Below the pieces are notes generated by a model, which saw nothing but the letters and a program-made list of their open reading frames with translations, did not search any database and was not told the origin of the DNA. The position numbers and the translations under genes are program-made. Shown piece after piece: positions 41,761-53,331 of a stretch of 64,000 nt of DNA (its first letter is position 1; every line of letters begins with the position of its first letter). The stretch comes from Adiantum capillus-veneris. Lineage: Eukaryota; Streptophyta; Polypodiopsida; Polypodiales; Pteridaceae. The stretch spans positions 85,558,180 through 85,622,179 of the forward strand of contig CM043962.1 of assembly GCA_014529385.2 (NCBI GenBank). Reading direction: 5' to 3'.

Positions 41761-42845
41761 ATCTTCCAGACGCATACTTGTTTAATATAGAGATGGTACC
41801 GAAATGGTCAGAGCAAATTATTCCGTTGCTGACATATGGAATGAATCTTGACGACGAGCACACAGTGGAAGACGTTAGACAAGCACGAAATTACACAATG
41901 CTTGCAAGAAGAATGTACCATCATGGACACGATGGGATTCTGAGGTTGTGTATAGGCCCAGAGGAGTACGAAAGGTATCTAGAGGAAGCCCATACACAAA
42001 CAGGGGGATTCCATTGAGGAAATAAAATGACCTATGAACAACTAAGAAGACTTGGAGTGTATTGGCCAGGAATGGCAAGCGATGTAGCTAATTACATCAA
42101 GAAATGCAACTTTTGCACATCCAATACCATTGTGGATTATGCCACATTATACCAAGTGACAGTAGCACCCGCATGGAGTCATGCTATTGTGGAATATTTG
42201 ACTAATAAGGAGTTACCAGGAGATTGGTCTAAAGCCAGACAAAAGGCTTTACAAATCGAAGTGAATAGGTATACCCTCATTAGAGACCAATTGTAGAAAA
42301 GAGGAACTGATGACCAGTTGAGGTTAGTTCCTCATGAAAATGACTACTTTCCATTATTGGAACAAGCTCATGCAGGCATAGCAGGAGGTCATTTTTCAGC
42401 AGAGAGAATCGTAAAAATCATTATGGTTGCAGGTATATGGTGGCCGACCATGATTCAAGATGCAGCAGAATTCGTGAAAAGATGTGATGAATGTCAACGC
42501 ACTAAGGTACCAGTTAAAAGAGACGAAATGCCTTTAAGACCAATGATGAGTGCTCGAGCATTCACTAAATGGGGATTGGACTTTGTTGGGCCTATTACTC
42601 CACCAGCGTATCGTTCACAAGCACAATATATCATAGTGGCCACGGATTACATGACCAAATGGGTGGAAGAAAAAGCCATAACGAAAGAAGACGCTAGAAC
42701 CACGGCACAATTCTTATATGAATATGTGTTTACACGTTATGGCCTTCCCATTGAGCTGGTGAGTGATAGAGGGACACACTTTGTAAATGAAGTTATCCAA
42801 CATCTCTTAAATGAGTTTATGGTAATTCATCGCAAATCTGTGTTG
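41761..42845 (+). pseudogene. E2 integrase, first part, with two H2C2 domains
   Basis: First zinc domain: RMYHHGHDGILRLC, AHTQTGGFH, LGVYWPG, CNFC (about 41910-42120), with a TGA at 42015. Second: DQLRLVPHENDYFPLLEQAH, AGGHF, AGIWWPT, CDECQ (about 42310-42497), with a TAG at 42294. Core: KWGLDFVGPI and ELVSDRGTHFVN give the first two catalytic Asp. Copia C interrupts just after IHRKS. Confidence 0.88.
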
Positions 42846-43027
42846 GGTTAAAGGCCCGTGTGCCCGGCTGCCTGTTGTTCAGCCGCCCATGTACAGCCAT
42901 TCATTTACTCATTCATAATAACTATACTCATAACTACACATTGTAGTGTGAGTACTGCCCTGCCACACACTGCGTCTATCTCCTTCTTCGTGCTGGCTCT
43001 CTGTGTGTGTGCTCTCCGATCCCAACA
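42841..43027 (+). repeat. Copia C 5' LTR
   Basis: TGTTGGG to CCCAACA, 187 bp. Confidence 0.95.
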
Positions 43028-43029
43028 AG

Positions 43030-43041
43030 TGGTATCAGAGC
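43030..43041 (+). other. Copia C primer-binding site (initiator tRNA-Met)
   Basis: TGGTATCAGAGC two bases after the LTR. Confidence 0.95.
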
Positions 43042-44208
43042 TTGGTAGTGAGAGCATTGAGAGCTTCATCATCATTGTTGAGTGTGTTGAAACTTGCTGC
43101 TGTTTCATTTCCGTTTTTCGGTTTCGCGCACGCGCGCATTTCCAAAGAGCAGAAGGTTTTTCTGAGCTTGGCATTGGAAGGTTCAGCACTCTGCGAGTAT
43201 TTTCACCAGGCGTCCTACAGTTTAACCCCCCTTTCGGAGCCATTCGTGCCATTAGAAATCCCATCCGAGCTACAGACTAGGAGCTACGTTTTTCATCTCT
43301 CTTTGGTAGTTTTCTGCTGCCAGAGCTTCCATAGCCATTACAGGTGCCATTGTTGTAGTGTCTTCCACTTACGTGAGCCCACAGCTCATTTGAGAGTGTG
43401 TAGCCTCTTCTTGGAGTGGCCTCATACACACAGATAGAGTGGGAGTTTGGCGACATTGTCTTCTTCGACTACAGGTACAAGTACAGGTGCAGGTACAGGT
43501 ACAGGTACGGGTACAGGTTACAGGTTACAGGGAGCTTTGGATACAGGTTTCTTCTGTGGTTACAAAACATGTATTTTGACTGTGGGACAGCCATGCATAT
43601 GGTTGTGGTTTGAGTGGGAGCTTCTACTCTTCTGGGCAGTCTGTTTATGCGTGTTCTTGAGCTACAGGTTTACATCATCTATGTATGTTGATGGATGTGG
43701 ATATGGCAGTTTGACAGACACTCTTTATGCATGATATTGTGGAGATTTGGTTCACTTATACATAGAGCGGGTTTGCTCTTGCTTGCAGTGTTGCGGTTTG
43801 AGTACGGACAGGTACTTGGTTGACAGTAGAGATTGGACTTCGCTGAGCTTGTGCATTGGTTATATGCTCACTTGGATCCATTTATGCTCACGGATTTGTG
43901 TAAGCTTGGTCAGCTTATGTCTCTATTGTGGTTATTCAGACATGGAGTATGTTTATGCCTCTATGACAGCTCATTGTTGATGCATTTTGTGGCACAGTTT
44001 GCCTAGGCCGGTTGAGTTACAGGTGTCACGGGTTTATGCATTTGTTTGTGGATTTCTACGTACGTTTTTTGACCATATTATGGGCTGATTTATACTCTAT
44101 GCGTTTGCTCTTTGATTGAGCATCAGGTGTTGTCAGATTTGCAACACTACTTTGTTGTGGCAGTTTGTTGGTTGGTTACAGGTTTCTCATTGTTGCATTC
44201 TTGTTGTA
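43042..44208 (+). other. Copia C leader
   Basis: About 1.2 kb without a convincing gene. It includes a short ACAGGT-type microsatellite at about 43471-43532. Open segments here lack recognisable features. Confidence 0.6.
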
Positions 44209-47200
44209 ATGGGCACTAAAGAGGACACAGTTTTCAATATTGAGAAGTTGGATGGTGCTAACTTCTCATATTGGAAAGATCAGATTTGGGATGTCTTGGT
44301 GCAAAAGAAACAGATTCGACCTCTAAAGTTGCAGGGAGTTAAGCCAGAGAACATGGAGAGGGATGATTGGGAGGAGTTGGATGAGATGTGCAGGTCTACC
44401 ATTAGGCTTTCCCTTTCAAAGTCTGCTTATTACAATGTGAAAGATGCACAGGGTGGAGCTTATGAGCTATGGCAGCGGATTTACGATATGTATGATAAGC
44501 ATTCGGCTGCTTCTATGGTGTATTGGATTAAAAAGCTTATTGATTTGCGAATGGAGGAAGGTGCTTCCATGAATGCGCATTTGAATGAGTTCAATACAAT
44601 TTTCAGCCAACTTGCTACGCAGGAAATTACGTTTGAGGAAAATGTAAAAGCTATGTTTTTACTTGTCACGTTGCCTGAGTCATGGGACACATTTAGGACA
44701 GCCATAAGTAACTCGGTTCCTGCGAATGAGTTGACAAGTACTAATGTGGAGTCTAGTCTTCTCATGGAAGAGATTAATCGAAAGAATAATGCAGGTAATA
44801 AGTCTTCTAGTGCAATGGTTGTCAGAGGCAGGACTATGGACAAGTATAAGTCCAACAGGGGTAAATCTAGAAGCAGGTCCCGTGCAGGCACAAGTAAAAA
44901 GGATGTGGAATGTTTCCATTGTGGTAGAAAAGGCCATTTCAAAAAGGATTGCTACAAGTGGAAAAGGGAAAATGGAGATGGTAAGAAGAAAGACCATGAT
45001 GCTAAGGACAAGCCTAAATCCAATGTCAAGATTGAGGAGTTAAATGCAACACAGGGAGAGTGTAGCTCTCAAGATGACCATGTATGTGCTCCGACTAGTG
45101 CTACTAATGAAGAGCTTGGTGATGTGTTGCTTGCATCCTATTTTGATGACGCTTTTCTTCTCACTCATGAGCATAGTATGCCTATGGATTGGGTCATTGA
45201 CAGTGGTGCTTCTTTTCACGTTACGCCTCATAGGTCATGGTTTCATGACTATGATGCTTCGAGCACAGGTACTATCAGGATTGCCGATGGGCGTTCTATG
45301 CAGATTCATGGCATTGGGGATATTCATTTGGCTATGCCAAACTCTACTACATTTGTCTTGCAGCATGTGCGTCATGTGCTGGCTCTTGCAAAAAGCTTGA
45401 TTAGTGTGGGTCAGTTGGATTCACTTGGTTTCAATGTATCTTTTGGTGATGGAGGTTGGAAGATCACTAAGGGCAGCCTTGTTTTGGTTAAAGGTGCTAA
45501 GAGGAATACGTTGTATTCCCTTTGTGTAGCTAGTGTGGCTGATCACATTGTGGGGATCACTGAGCAACCTCCTGCTTCTTTATGGCATCAGCGTTTGGGG
45601 CATATGTCACTAAAAGGTATGAAGTTGTTGGCACGTGCGGATTACATTCCCGTTTCAGATTTTGGTTGTTTCGAGTTTTGTGAGCATTGCCTTTATGGTC
45701 GACATGCTCGGTCTTCTCATAAGAAAAGTGTTCCACACAGATCTTTGGAAAAGCTAGCTTTGGTGCATAGTGATGTATGTGGGCCGATGCCCAATGCTTC
45801 TCTTGGAGGTGCTATGTACTTTGTTACGTTCATTGATGATGCTAGCAGGAAGGTATGGGCATACCCCATTCGTAAGAAGGATATGGTGTTTGATATATTT
45901 AAGCAATGGTTGGCTCTTGTTGAGAACCAATCAGGTTGTAAGTTGAAGTGCTTACGTACGGACAATGGGGGTGAATTTATGTCTCATGCTTTCACAAAAT
46001 TATGTGTTGAGAAGGGTATACGGCGCGAGCTTAGTGCTCCCTATACACCTCCTCAAAATGGTGTGGCAGAGCGCATGAACAGGACTATACAGGAAAAAGT
46101 CCGTAGTATGCTTTCTATGGCTGGTTTGTCAAATGGATTTTGGGCTGAAGCTGTTGCCACTTCTGTGCATTTGATAAATCGTTCACCTAGTGTTCCTTTG
46201 GGCTTCAAAGTGCCTGAAGAGGTATGGACATGTTTGACACCTTCGTATGGTCACCTTCGTGTTTTTGGCTGTGAAGCTTATGTACATGTACCTAAGGCAA
46301 AACGCAGCAAATTGGATCCAAAGAGCAAGAGATGTATCTTCTTGGGTTATGGTAGCTCTGGTGAGATGGGTTATTGATTGTGGGATCCTATTGACAGGAA
46401 GATTGTGCGCAGCCATGATGTTGTTTTTCATGAGGACTCTATGTATAGAGCATCACCGCGAACGGTTGAGGTTCGGCGTGTGATATTTGAGGAGGATGGA
46501 CATCGGTATGATGGTCCCATGGCTGCTCGTGGGCAGCCCATTGACCCTCAAGTGGGAGATCAGCCCTTGTTGGGAGATCATGTAGATGTGGGACAGCCAG
46601 ATCAGCCCTTGTTGGAAGATCATGTAGATGTGGGACAGCCAGATGCACCTCCTGCACAGTCTTTGAGGCGTTCAGAGCGGCGTGCAAGACAGCCTCAGCA
46701 TTTTGTGCCTTCTATGGATTATGCATTGTTGACTGATTGCGGGGAGCCATCATGTTATGATGAGGCCATGTCTAGTGTTGACAAGCTCAAGTGGGAGCAG
46801 GCTATGCAGTCAGAGATGGATTCGTTGATCCAAAATGAAACGTGGGAGCTTACTCCTTTGCCAAAGGGTAAGAAGGCACTACCATGCAAGTGGGTTTACA
46901 AGATAAAACTGTGTTCAATGGATGCAAAGCCTAGGTACAAAGCAAGGCTTGTGGCTAAAGGATTCAAGCAACAGAAGGGCATTGATTTTGACGAGATCTT
47001 CTCCCCAGTGGTGAAGATGTCTACTTTGCGTATGTTGTTTGCTTTGGTAGCTACAGAAGACATGGAGTTGAAGCAAATGGATGTAAAAACAGCTTTCTTA
47101 CATCCGGACTTGCACGAGGATTTGTACATGGAGCAACCAAGTGGGTTTGTTATTCATGGTTCAAAGAAGATGGTATGCCGGCTTCTTAAGACCTTGTATG

Positions 47201-48297
47201 GGCTGAAGCAATCATCTCGTGAATGGTATCGTAAGTTTGATGCATTCATGAGTTCATTGGGCTATGTACGCAGTTATGAGGACCCATGCCTCTATACTAG
47301 CAAGGCTGCAGATGGTAGTCTTATTGTTTTGGTTTTGTATGTGGATGACATGCTGATCGCAGGGAAGTGTATTTCTGATGTGGATGCCTTGAAACATAGG
47401 CTACATGAGACCTTTTCCATGAAGGATCTTGGGGATGCCAGTCATATTTTGGGTATGCGGATCACTCGTGATCGTTCTCGCAAGATGCTCTTTCTTAGTC
47501 AGAAAGAGTACATTGACAGGGTGCTTGAGCGTTTTCATATGGAAGGGGGGAAGGCCATTAGTACCCCGTTGCCTCCATATGTAAAACTCAGCCATGATGA
47601 CTGCCCTCAGACAGATTTGGAGACTACAGAGATGTCTCAGATTCCCTATGCGTCAGCTGTTGGTTCCTTGATGTATGCCATGGTGGCTACGCGTCCAGAT
47701 CTTGCTCATGCAGTTGGTGTGGTTAGCAGGTACATGTCTAACCCGGGCAAGCGTCATTGGGATGCAGTGAGAGGTATTCTCAGATACTTGAGAGGGACTT
47801 CAGAGTTGTCCCTATGTTATGGTGAGAAGGATATGTCTGTTTGCGGATATACAGATTCAGACTATGCAGGGTCAGTGGACTCGAGGAAGTCTACTAGCGG
47901 CTATGTGTTCACAGTTGCAGGTGGACCGGTTTCGTGGGCATCACGTTTACAGCCATGCGTTGCTTTGAGCACTACAGAGGCTGAATATATGGCTGCCACT
48001 GAGGCTGCCAAGGAGGCCGTATGGCTCTCACGACTAGTGGGAGATCTTGGTATGGTTTGTGATGCTCCGATTCTACATTGTGATAGCCAGAGTGCCATAG
48101 CGTTGGCACGGAATCCTGTCTTCCATGCGAAGCCAAAGCACATTGAGGTGAGGTATCACTTCATACGAGAGGTGCTAGAGGACAAGCGCATAGAGCTTGT
48201 CAAGGTACACACTGACGATAACCCTGCTGATCTACTCACGAAGTCGTTAGCCTCACAGCGGTTTGCACACTGTAGATCGCTGATGGGTATGGATTGA
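44209..48297 (+). CDS. Copia C Gag-Pol (one internal TGA at 46375)
   Basis: The first ATG is at 44209 (the frame extends upstream without an ATG). Gag: KLDGANFSYWKDQIWDVL. Knuckle: CFHCGRKGHFKKDC. Protease: VIDSGASFHVT. Integrase: LWHQRLGHMSLKGMK to CEHCLYGR; core LVHSDVCGP, FIDDASRKVW, LRTDNGGEF, PPQNGVAERMNR. A TGA at 46375-46377 replaces the Arg/aromatic codon of GY-x-LWDP. Then RT: WVYKIKL, MDVKTAFLHPDL, LYGLKQSSREWY, LYVDDMLIAG. RNase H: TDSDYAGS, STTEAEYMA, CDSQSAIALARN, NPADLLTKSL. A single change separates it from an open frame, so it was recently mobile. Confidence 0.95.
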
Positions 48298-48338
48298 CTT
48301 CTTTTGCTGTACTTTGGCCACTTTAAAGGCACACTGCC

Positions 48339-48352
48339 TTTAAGTGGGAGAT
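48339..48352 (+). other. Copia C polypurine tract
   Basis: TTTAAGTGGGAGAT directly before the 3' LTR, like that of Copia A. Confidence 0.85.
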
Positions 48353-48539
48353 TTTTGGGTTAAAGGCCCGTGTGCCCGACTGCCCGTTGTTCAGCCGCCC
48401 ATGTACAGCCATTCATTTACTCATTCATAATAACTATACTCATAACTACACATTGTAGTGTGAGTACCGCCCCGCCACACACTGCGTCTATCTCCTTCTT
48501 CGTGCTGGCTCTCTGTGTGTGTGCTCTCCGATCCCAAAA
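48353..48539 (+). repeat. Copia C 3' LTR
   Basis: 187 bp, starting TTTTGGG and ending CCCAAAA instead of TGTTGGG and CCCAACA. The other differences from the 5' LTR are all T/C or G/A. Confidence 0.93.
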
Positions 48540-49173
48540 ATCTGCACCCTACCATCCACAAGCAAATGGTCAAGCAGAAGCGACAAACAAAATATTGTGC
48601 ACAGTTCTTACAAAACTGGTTAGTGAAACAAGAACGGACTGGGATCAAATGCTATATTCGGCATTGTGGGCATATCGAGTTGCATATAAAACAACACTCA
48701 ATGCTACGCCATTTAATATGGTATATGGGTTAAATGCAATATTGCCTATTAAATTTTTGATTCCCACACTAAGGGTAGCCACACAATTGGACTGGACGGG
48801 GCATGAGCTTTCAGAACGGTTAGAGGACCTTGAAAAATTAGATGAGTTACGGCTCAATGCTGTAGCATCCATATATGCAAAAAAAAGACAACAGAAAGAG
48901 TTTTTTGACAAACATGTCAAGAACAAGGACTTTAAAATGGGCGACTATGTCTTAGTATACACCCTTAAACAACATGCCAAAAAGCCAAAGAAAAGGGGAA
49001 AAGAAATGGAAAAGAAATGCCGAACTGGATTAGTGGATGTCGTTTAAAAAAATATCATCTACCTTTAACACCGGAAATGTTGTTTCAATTGCATTATGGA
49101 AAAGCCTATAGACAGGAACAACAAAGAATTCAAGACCAGGCACAACAAGAAGCCAAGGAACGCATTGCTAAAT
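48540..49173 (+). pseudogene. E2 integrase, second part
   Basis: Continues after Copia C with APYHPQANGQAEATNK (catalytic Glu), LWAYRVAYKTTLNATPF, LDWTGHELSERLEDLEKLDE and a basic end. The SH3-like C-terminal part is frameshifted: 'NWISGCRLKKYHLPL'-like text at about 49025-49065 and a helical QEQQRIQDQAQQEAKERIAK. The TGA at 49173-49175 lies just before the PR2 region in the same frame. Confidence 0.82.
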
Positions 49174-49175
49174 GA

Positions 49176-50429
49176 AAGCAGTTTCTGAGGACAATAAACA
49201 TGGTCACCCGAATGATGATTGACGAATATCCTCTTTTGACATTCCGAACAATCGAAGCGGATATACAAAACGAAGAAGTAGAAAAGACCATAACAGACTT
49301 TAGGGCTCAGGACGATAGCACCATTGACAACTTGGAAGATACGTGGTGTAGTCCTTACATAAAAGCTTATGCAGGCACATAACAAGTTGAAATCTATGCA
49401 TTGCTTGACACTGGAGCAAAAATGAGTGTCATCAGCTTTGAGCTCTTTCAGAAACTTGGACCAATGAAGACGATCCTAGAGACACACCGGTTGAAAGTAG
49501 CATCGGGTGATGAGGTGACCACGTTGTGGTCTATTATATTACCAATCACAGTGCAGGCACACCTGTACACTACAAAGTTCCATGTACTGCCACCAAGTAG
49601 ATCAGCAACGCCGTGTATCTTAGCAGTGTCATGGATGAAAGCTAATAGGGTATTCATTGATTTGGATACTAATGAATCACTCTTCTGAAATGAAAACTTT
49701 TCAGAACCCTTCTTATCATATGACCAATACATGTCAAGGAGGAGACATGAGTCAATACAACCGCAAGGCATTGACCAACAACAAACAGAGTTTACATGTC
49801 CAGAAACGTATTATCAAAAATCAACAACCATGCAGGGAACCAGGCAAGTTTGGGTACGGCGTACAGATCTAGCCGAGGCACAATTCCATCAAAAGAGGAA
49901 ATATAAAGTTTGGATAAAGCAAGACAACCTAATTCCTATAAAAAAGGGGACAGAAGAACAGACAAAACACCAAAAGCCAGCAAAGCTTCAAAGAACCATA
50001 GTCAATCGGTCGAATACGCAATGGACTATAGTGGTATGGCGGCCAAAATAACCCATTCAAAACGTGCCAACAACACAAGTATGGAGGCCAAAGATGACCA
50101 CCGACCAGTTATCTACAACTGTCAATGCCAAGCCACATCATGCAATCAACACGAGGAAACAAGCAGAATCCACAACAATAACTACAAGGATCTATAAGAC
50201 CCAAGTCATCAAATGGAAAAGAAAGAATGTTCCACCCAAAAATGCAACAAAATATACGACAATATCGACTTCAAAGAATCCACATACGCCAATTCAAAAA
50301 CAGTGGAAAACAATCAAACAAAGAGCGGCAGATTTACAACTTCTCCTTGCAACTCCATGTCACCTCTCACTTTTTTTCATCAACCCATCTCTCTCTCTTA
50401 GTCTCTCTCTCATGAGACTGCTGTTCTAG
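49176..50429 (+). pseudogene. E2 second retropepsin-like domain (PR2) and Trp-rich tail
   Basis: EIYALLDTGAKMSVISFELF (49391-49448) has the full Asp-Thr-Gly active-site triplet. The distal strand is CILAVSWMKANRVFIDL. A TAA at 49380 and a TGA at 49686 interrupt the frame. The tail in the same frame has TMQGTRQVWVRR, YKVWIK, TQWTIVVWRPK and TQVWRPK, and TIKQRAADLQLLL aligns with the end of E1 PR2. PR2 retains a potentially catalytic triplet here, unlike E1. Confidence 0.72.
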
Positions 50430-51337
50430 CACATATACACACAGCCAGACAAGCTACCAGCCAACTCAGGCTACCACAGGAAACCTCAACGACAAATGCC
50501 AATAAGCGAATCGCTTATACCTTCCTCTTACACCGCATAAATTCTTTCTACATGCATTGACTGTACATGCATATAGGGCTACATTACAAGGCCTGCATTA
50601 GCACGAGTTCACACCCATGCACAACACATACCCTTGACGATACCCTGTCGTCCGGGAGGACTCCAACTAGAAGGGGGGGAGACATTCCAAATGTAGACTC
50701 ACGTCATATATTAGAGGGCAATGTTTGTGATCAATTTTTCAACCATTTTTGCATTTTATTGTGTGATTTTGGAAAAAGAATATTCCCTCATAATTAATCA
50801 TAATTGGGGACCAAATGATCATACATGAGCCCCTAGGGATGTGTATATACTATAAAGAGAGTCAAATCTGGCAAAAAAATGTCAAAAAACAACAAAAAAT
50901 AGGCCAAGGTTGACGATTATGAGTGAGAATGTACATAGACGAGAGAACAGTGAGCTACAGAGTGTTTTGCTTTTCATTGGTATTTTTATAGGTTAGAATT
51001 ACTATTTTCGGGTTATTTTGGGATTTATTTGCTTTATTTTAGCCATTTTCTAGCAAAAATTATAGAAAAAAATCCGTATTCCAGATGGAAACACAACAGA
51101 AGAGACGCGTGATCAGAGCAAGGTAAAGAAGACACAAAAAAAATAGGGACTGCAAAGGTGACAGGGCAAAAATGACCACCGTCATGACGGGACCTCCAAC
51201 AGGAGAAATCTACAAAAATTGTAGAACTGGAGCAACCGAGGTCCAAATCAGGAAATTTGCGAGCCTAAACCGCATCTCGCAAAAAGTTATGGCCACAGGT
51301 AAAAGATGGGAAAATTTTGTGTCGGAGTCTTGATTAC
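50430..51337 (+). other. E2 spacer between PR2 tail and promoter-like block
   Basis: No convincing coding region. It matches the E1 spacer loosely (AGGGCAATGTTTG at about 50713 and 21679; TGTGATTTT soon after in both). No palindrome. Confidence 0.5.
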
Positions 51338-51480
51338 ATATAGAGAGGCTAGGCTAGAAATCTCTCATTTAAGTCATTTTCCATTGTGAGAGACAGAGAG
51401 CTCCCTACAGCATTTGAGACTTCCAGGAGCTCATCCATCATGCACGGTCACTAGATTGACATCAGATATGAGAGGTATGC
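51338..51480 (+). promoter_or_regulatory. E2 internal promoter-like block and ATG mini-exon with 5' splice site
   Basis: ATATAG at 51338, GGCTAGGCTAGAAA, CTCATTT, TTCCATT and a GAGAGACAGAGAG run, then ATGAGAG^GTATGC (ATG 51468, donor 51475). Same order and spacing as E1 22289-22434. Confidence 0.55.
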
Positions 51481-52293
51481 TCGTCAACACTGACTCTAAG
51501 TGTTGTTTACTTCAGTTAGTCGCAAAACCTCGCCAGCATCACAATCACAACCTGTGCACACATACGGTAGACCGGTTGTTAGGGAGACCTAGAGGCCACC
51601 AAATGGAACCAAAATTGAAAGGCACAATGCCTGTAGCTTAGGGATCAAGCCTATGACCTCGAAAAGCGTGAAGGAAGCTGCCCAGAAAACCCCTAATTTC
51701 ACAGAACCTGCAAAAGGGCACCTGAACCAAAGTGATCGGAAATGAGCCAAAACTCATAGACAGCAAGCCAATAACCTCGACAAACCGACTGAATGGTTAG
51801 ACCATGAAAAAGTTCGTCAAAACGGAGCCTAAAGTCCCTATCTGACGAAAATTGCGCAAAGCGTCACGATACTCTAACGGGCCGACCAAGTGACAAAATG
51901 ACACCAAATTTAACAAGGTACATCCAAAAGAGGTCAACTACGAGTTGGAATGTGTCCACTCAAGAAAAAGCTCTTCCACTAGGGCAAATGCCAGCAACAG
52001 GCCAGAAAGATGTCCAAATGGTCGTTCTTGGTGATGTAAACACCAAAACAACAGCTGACTGCTTTGACGGAAGGTCAAAAGGAAATAAAAGACAGCCGAA
52101 GTCATACAATGACCAAAAGGAACGACGACCATCACCTAAGTGGTCTACTTCGACTCCAGAACCAGCTAAGTGCTGCAAACAGGGAGTACACTCTTCTAAA
52201 TTGATTAAAACTTGATGTGTGTGTCTAGGAGAGCCTTCTAACACCATTGTGGTCAACTAACATCAAAAAACTTGTAAGAATGACTAGGTACTC

Positions 52294-52311
52294 AGTCTAT
52301 CGCGATAGACT
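52294..52311. repeat. E2 palindrome Q4 (perfect)
   Basis: AGTCTATCGCGATAGACT, followed by TGCTATTACAAT, which is repeated after Q5. Confidence 0.92.
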
Positions 52312-52431
52312 TGCTATTACAATTAGACAAGTAAAAGTTTGATTTTGACTTCATGAGGGGTGCTAACAAGGAATAATGACCACCGTTATCAAATCAAAGT
52401 GCAAAATGGATCTCTTTTAGCCAAGTAACCT

Positions 52432-52449
52432 AGTCTATCGCGATAGACT
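52432..52449. repeat. E2 palindrome Q5 (perfect)
   Basis: Same 18-mer, only 138 bp after Q4 and with the same right flank, which suggests a local partial duplication. Confidence 0.92.
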
Positions 52450-52719
52450 TGCTATTACAATCTTTGGGGGACAGGCTTTTCAAAAATTTCACAAGATAGA
52501 CTTGGGGAAGCATATGGAGACAGTACACCAAATTTGGTGACAGGATGGACTCATATGGCAAGCCGAGATAGACATGAAAGCAACTCAGAGTCAGAACAGG
52601 ACATCTCAAGGGCAGACAATTAAAATTCACATGTGAGAGGTCAGGCAACCTTACAACAACTAGGAGAAGGCAGATAGAGGATCACAGAGCCAAAAGATGA
52701 CAAAATGACACTAAGTTCC

Positions 52720-52737
52720 AGTCTATCGCGATAGACT
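52720..52737. repeat. E2 palindrome Q6 (perfect)
   Basis: Same 18-mer, 288 bp after Q5. Confidence 0.92.
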
Positions 52738-53017
52738 AACCAGAGTGATACTAGGCCATCTTATCAAAAATTTGAATTAACAGTTGGCTTCAGCATGATG
52801 CAAGAAGACTACCCACTAAGTTTGAGCCCAAAACAACACAAAATGAAGGAGATAGACCAACATCTCTTGGAAGGAATCTGGAAAAATGGGAGTTGATCCA
52901 AAAAGGGGTCACTTGACATTCATTTGAGGTGGAATTGGGATCAGATCATGTGCAAGGTATGAGAAATCAATTGGTGGAGTCACAATTGCAAAATAGGATC
53001 CTTCTCAAAAGATGGCT

Positions 53018-53035
53018 AGTCTATCGCGATAGACT
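53018..53035. repeat. E2 palindrome Q7 (perfect)
   Basis: Same 18-mer, 298 bp after Q6 and about 300 bp before the ORF3 ATG. Confidence 0.92.
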
Positions 53036-53331
53036 GGGCAGAAGTTGCAAATGAACTGATTTTCAGTTTGGGACTATAGGATGACCTTACATGCCCTGTG
53101 AACATACACCACACAAAATTTCAAGGCATTTGGACTTGTTCTCCTTCACCAACAACATTAATTTGAAGCCGTCAGAGTCACACAATGGAAGAGCTTGTCT
53201 ATCTGCTACCATTTTACCTTAACTCATCTTGAGATTAAAAAGGCTCATCTAGATGCATGATTAAGTGGTAATCAATTTAGAAGAGAAGTACTATGTTTGT
53301 ACATTAACTGTTATTTGTGAATATAGGATCC

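Larger units (their letters stand above)
42841..48539 (+). mobile_element. Copia C: nearly intact Ty1/copia element nested in the E2 integrase
   Basis: 5,699 bp, LTRs 187 bp with about 6 differences, target duplication ATCTG (42836-42840 and 48540-48544). The PBS and PPT are present. One reading frame of about 1,360 codons is broken by a single TGA. Confidence 0.95.
51475..53326 (+). other. Predicted intron upstream of E2 ORF3, carrying a palindrome array
   Basis: Donor GTATGC at 51475; acceptor GAATATAG ending at 53326. Joining reads Met-Arg-Gly-Ser-Met into the ORF3 ATG at 53332 in frame. It contains four perfect palindromes in its second half. Confidence 0.55.

Noticed and set aside
41761-42500. 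Archaeal-type second RNase H as in Tat/Ogre elements
   Set aside because: The region between RNase H and the integrase core is explained by the two H2C2 units. No second DAS/TE-type RNase H motif set was found.
42858-43980. Several 65-144-codon open segments in the Copia C LTR and leader
   Set aside because: They overlap the LTR, PBS and a microsatellite in different frames, with no domain and no counterpart in Copia A.
51898-52256. Open segments in the E2 intron
   Set aside because: Short, on both strands, not conserved in E1, and within the palindrome-bearing non-coding part.
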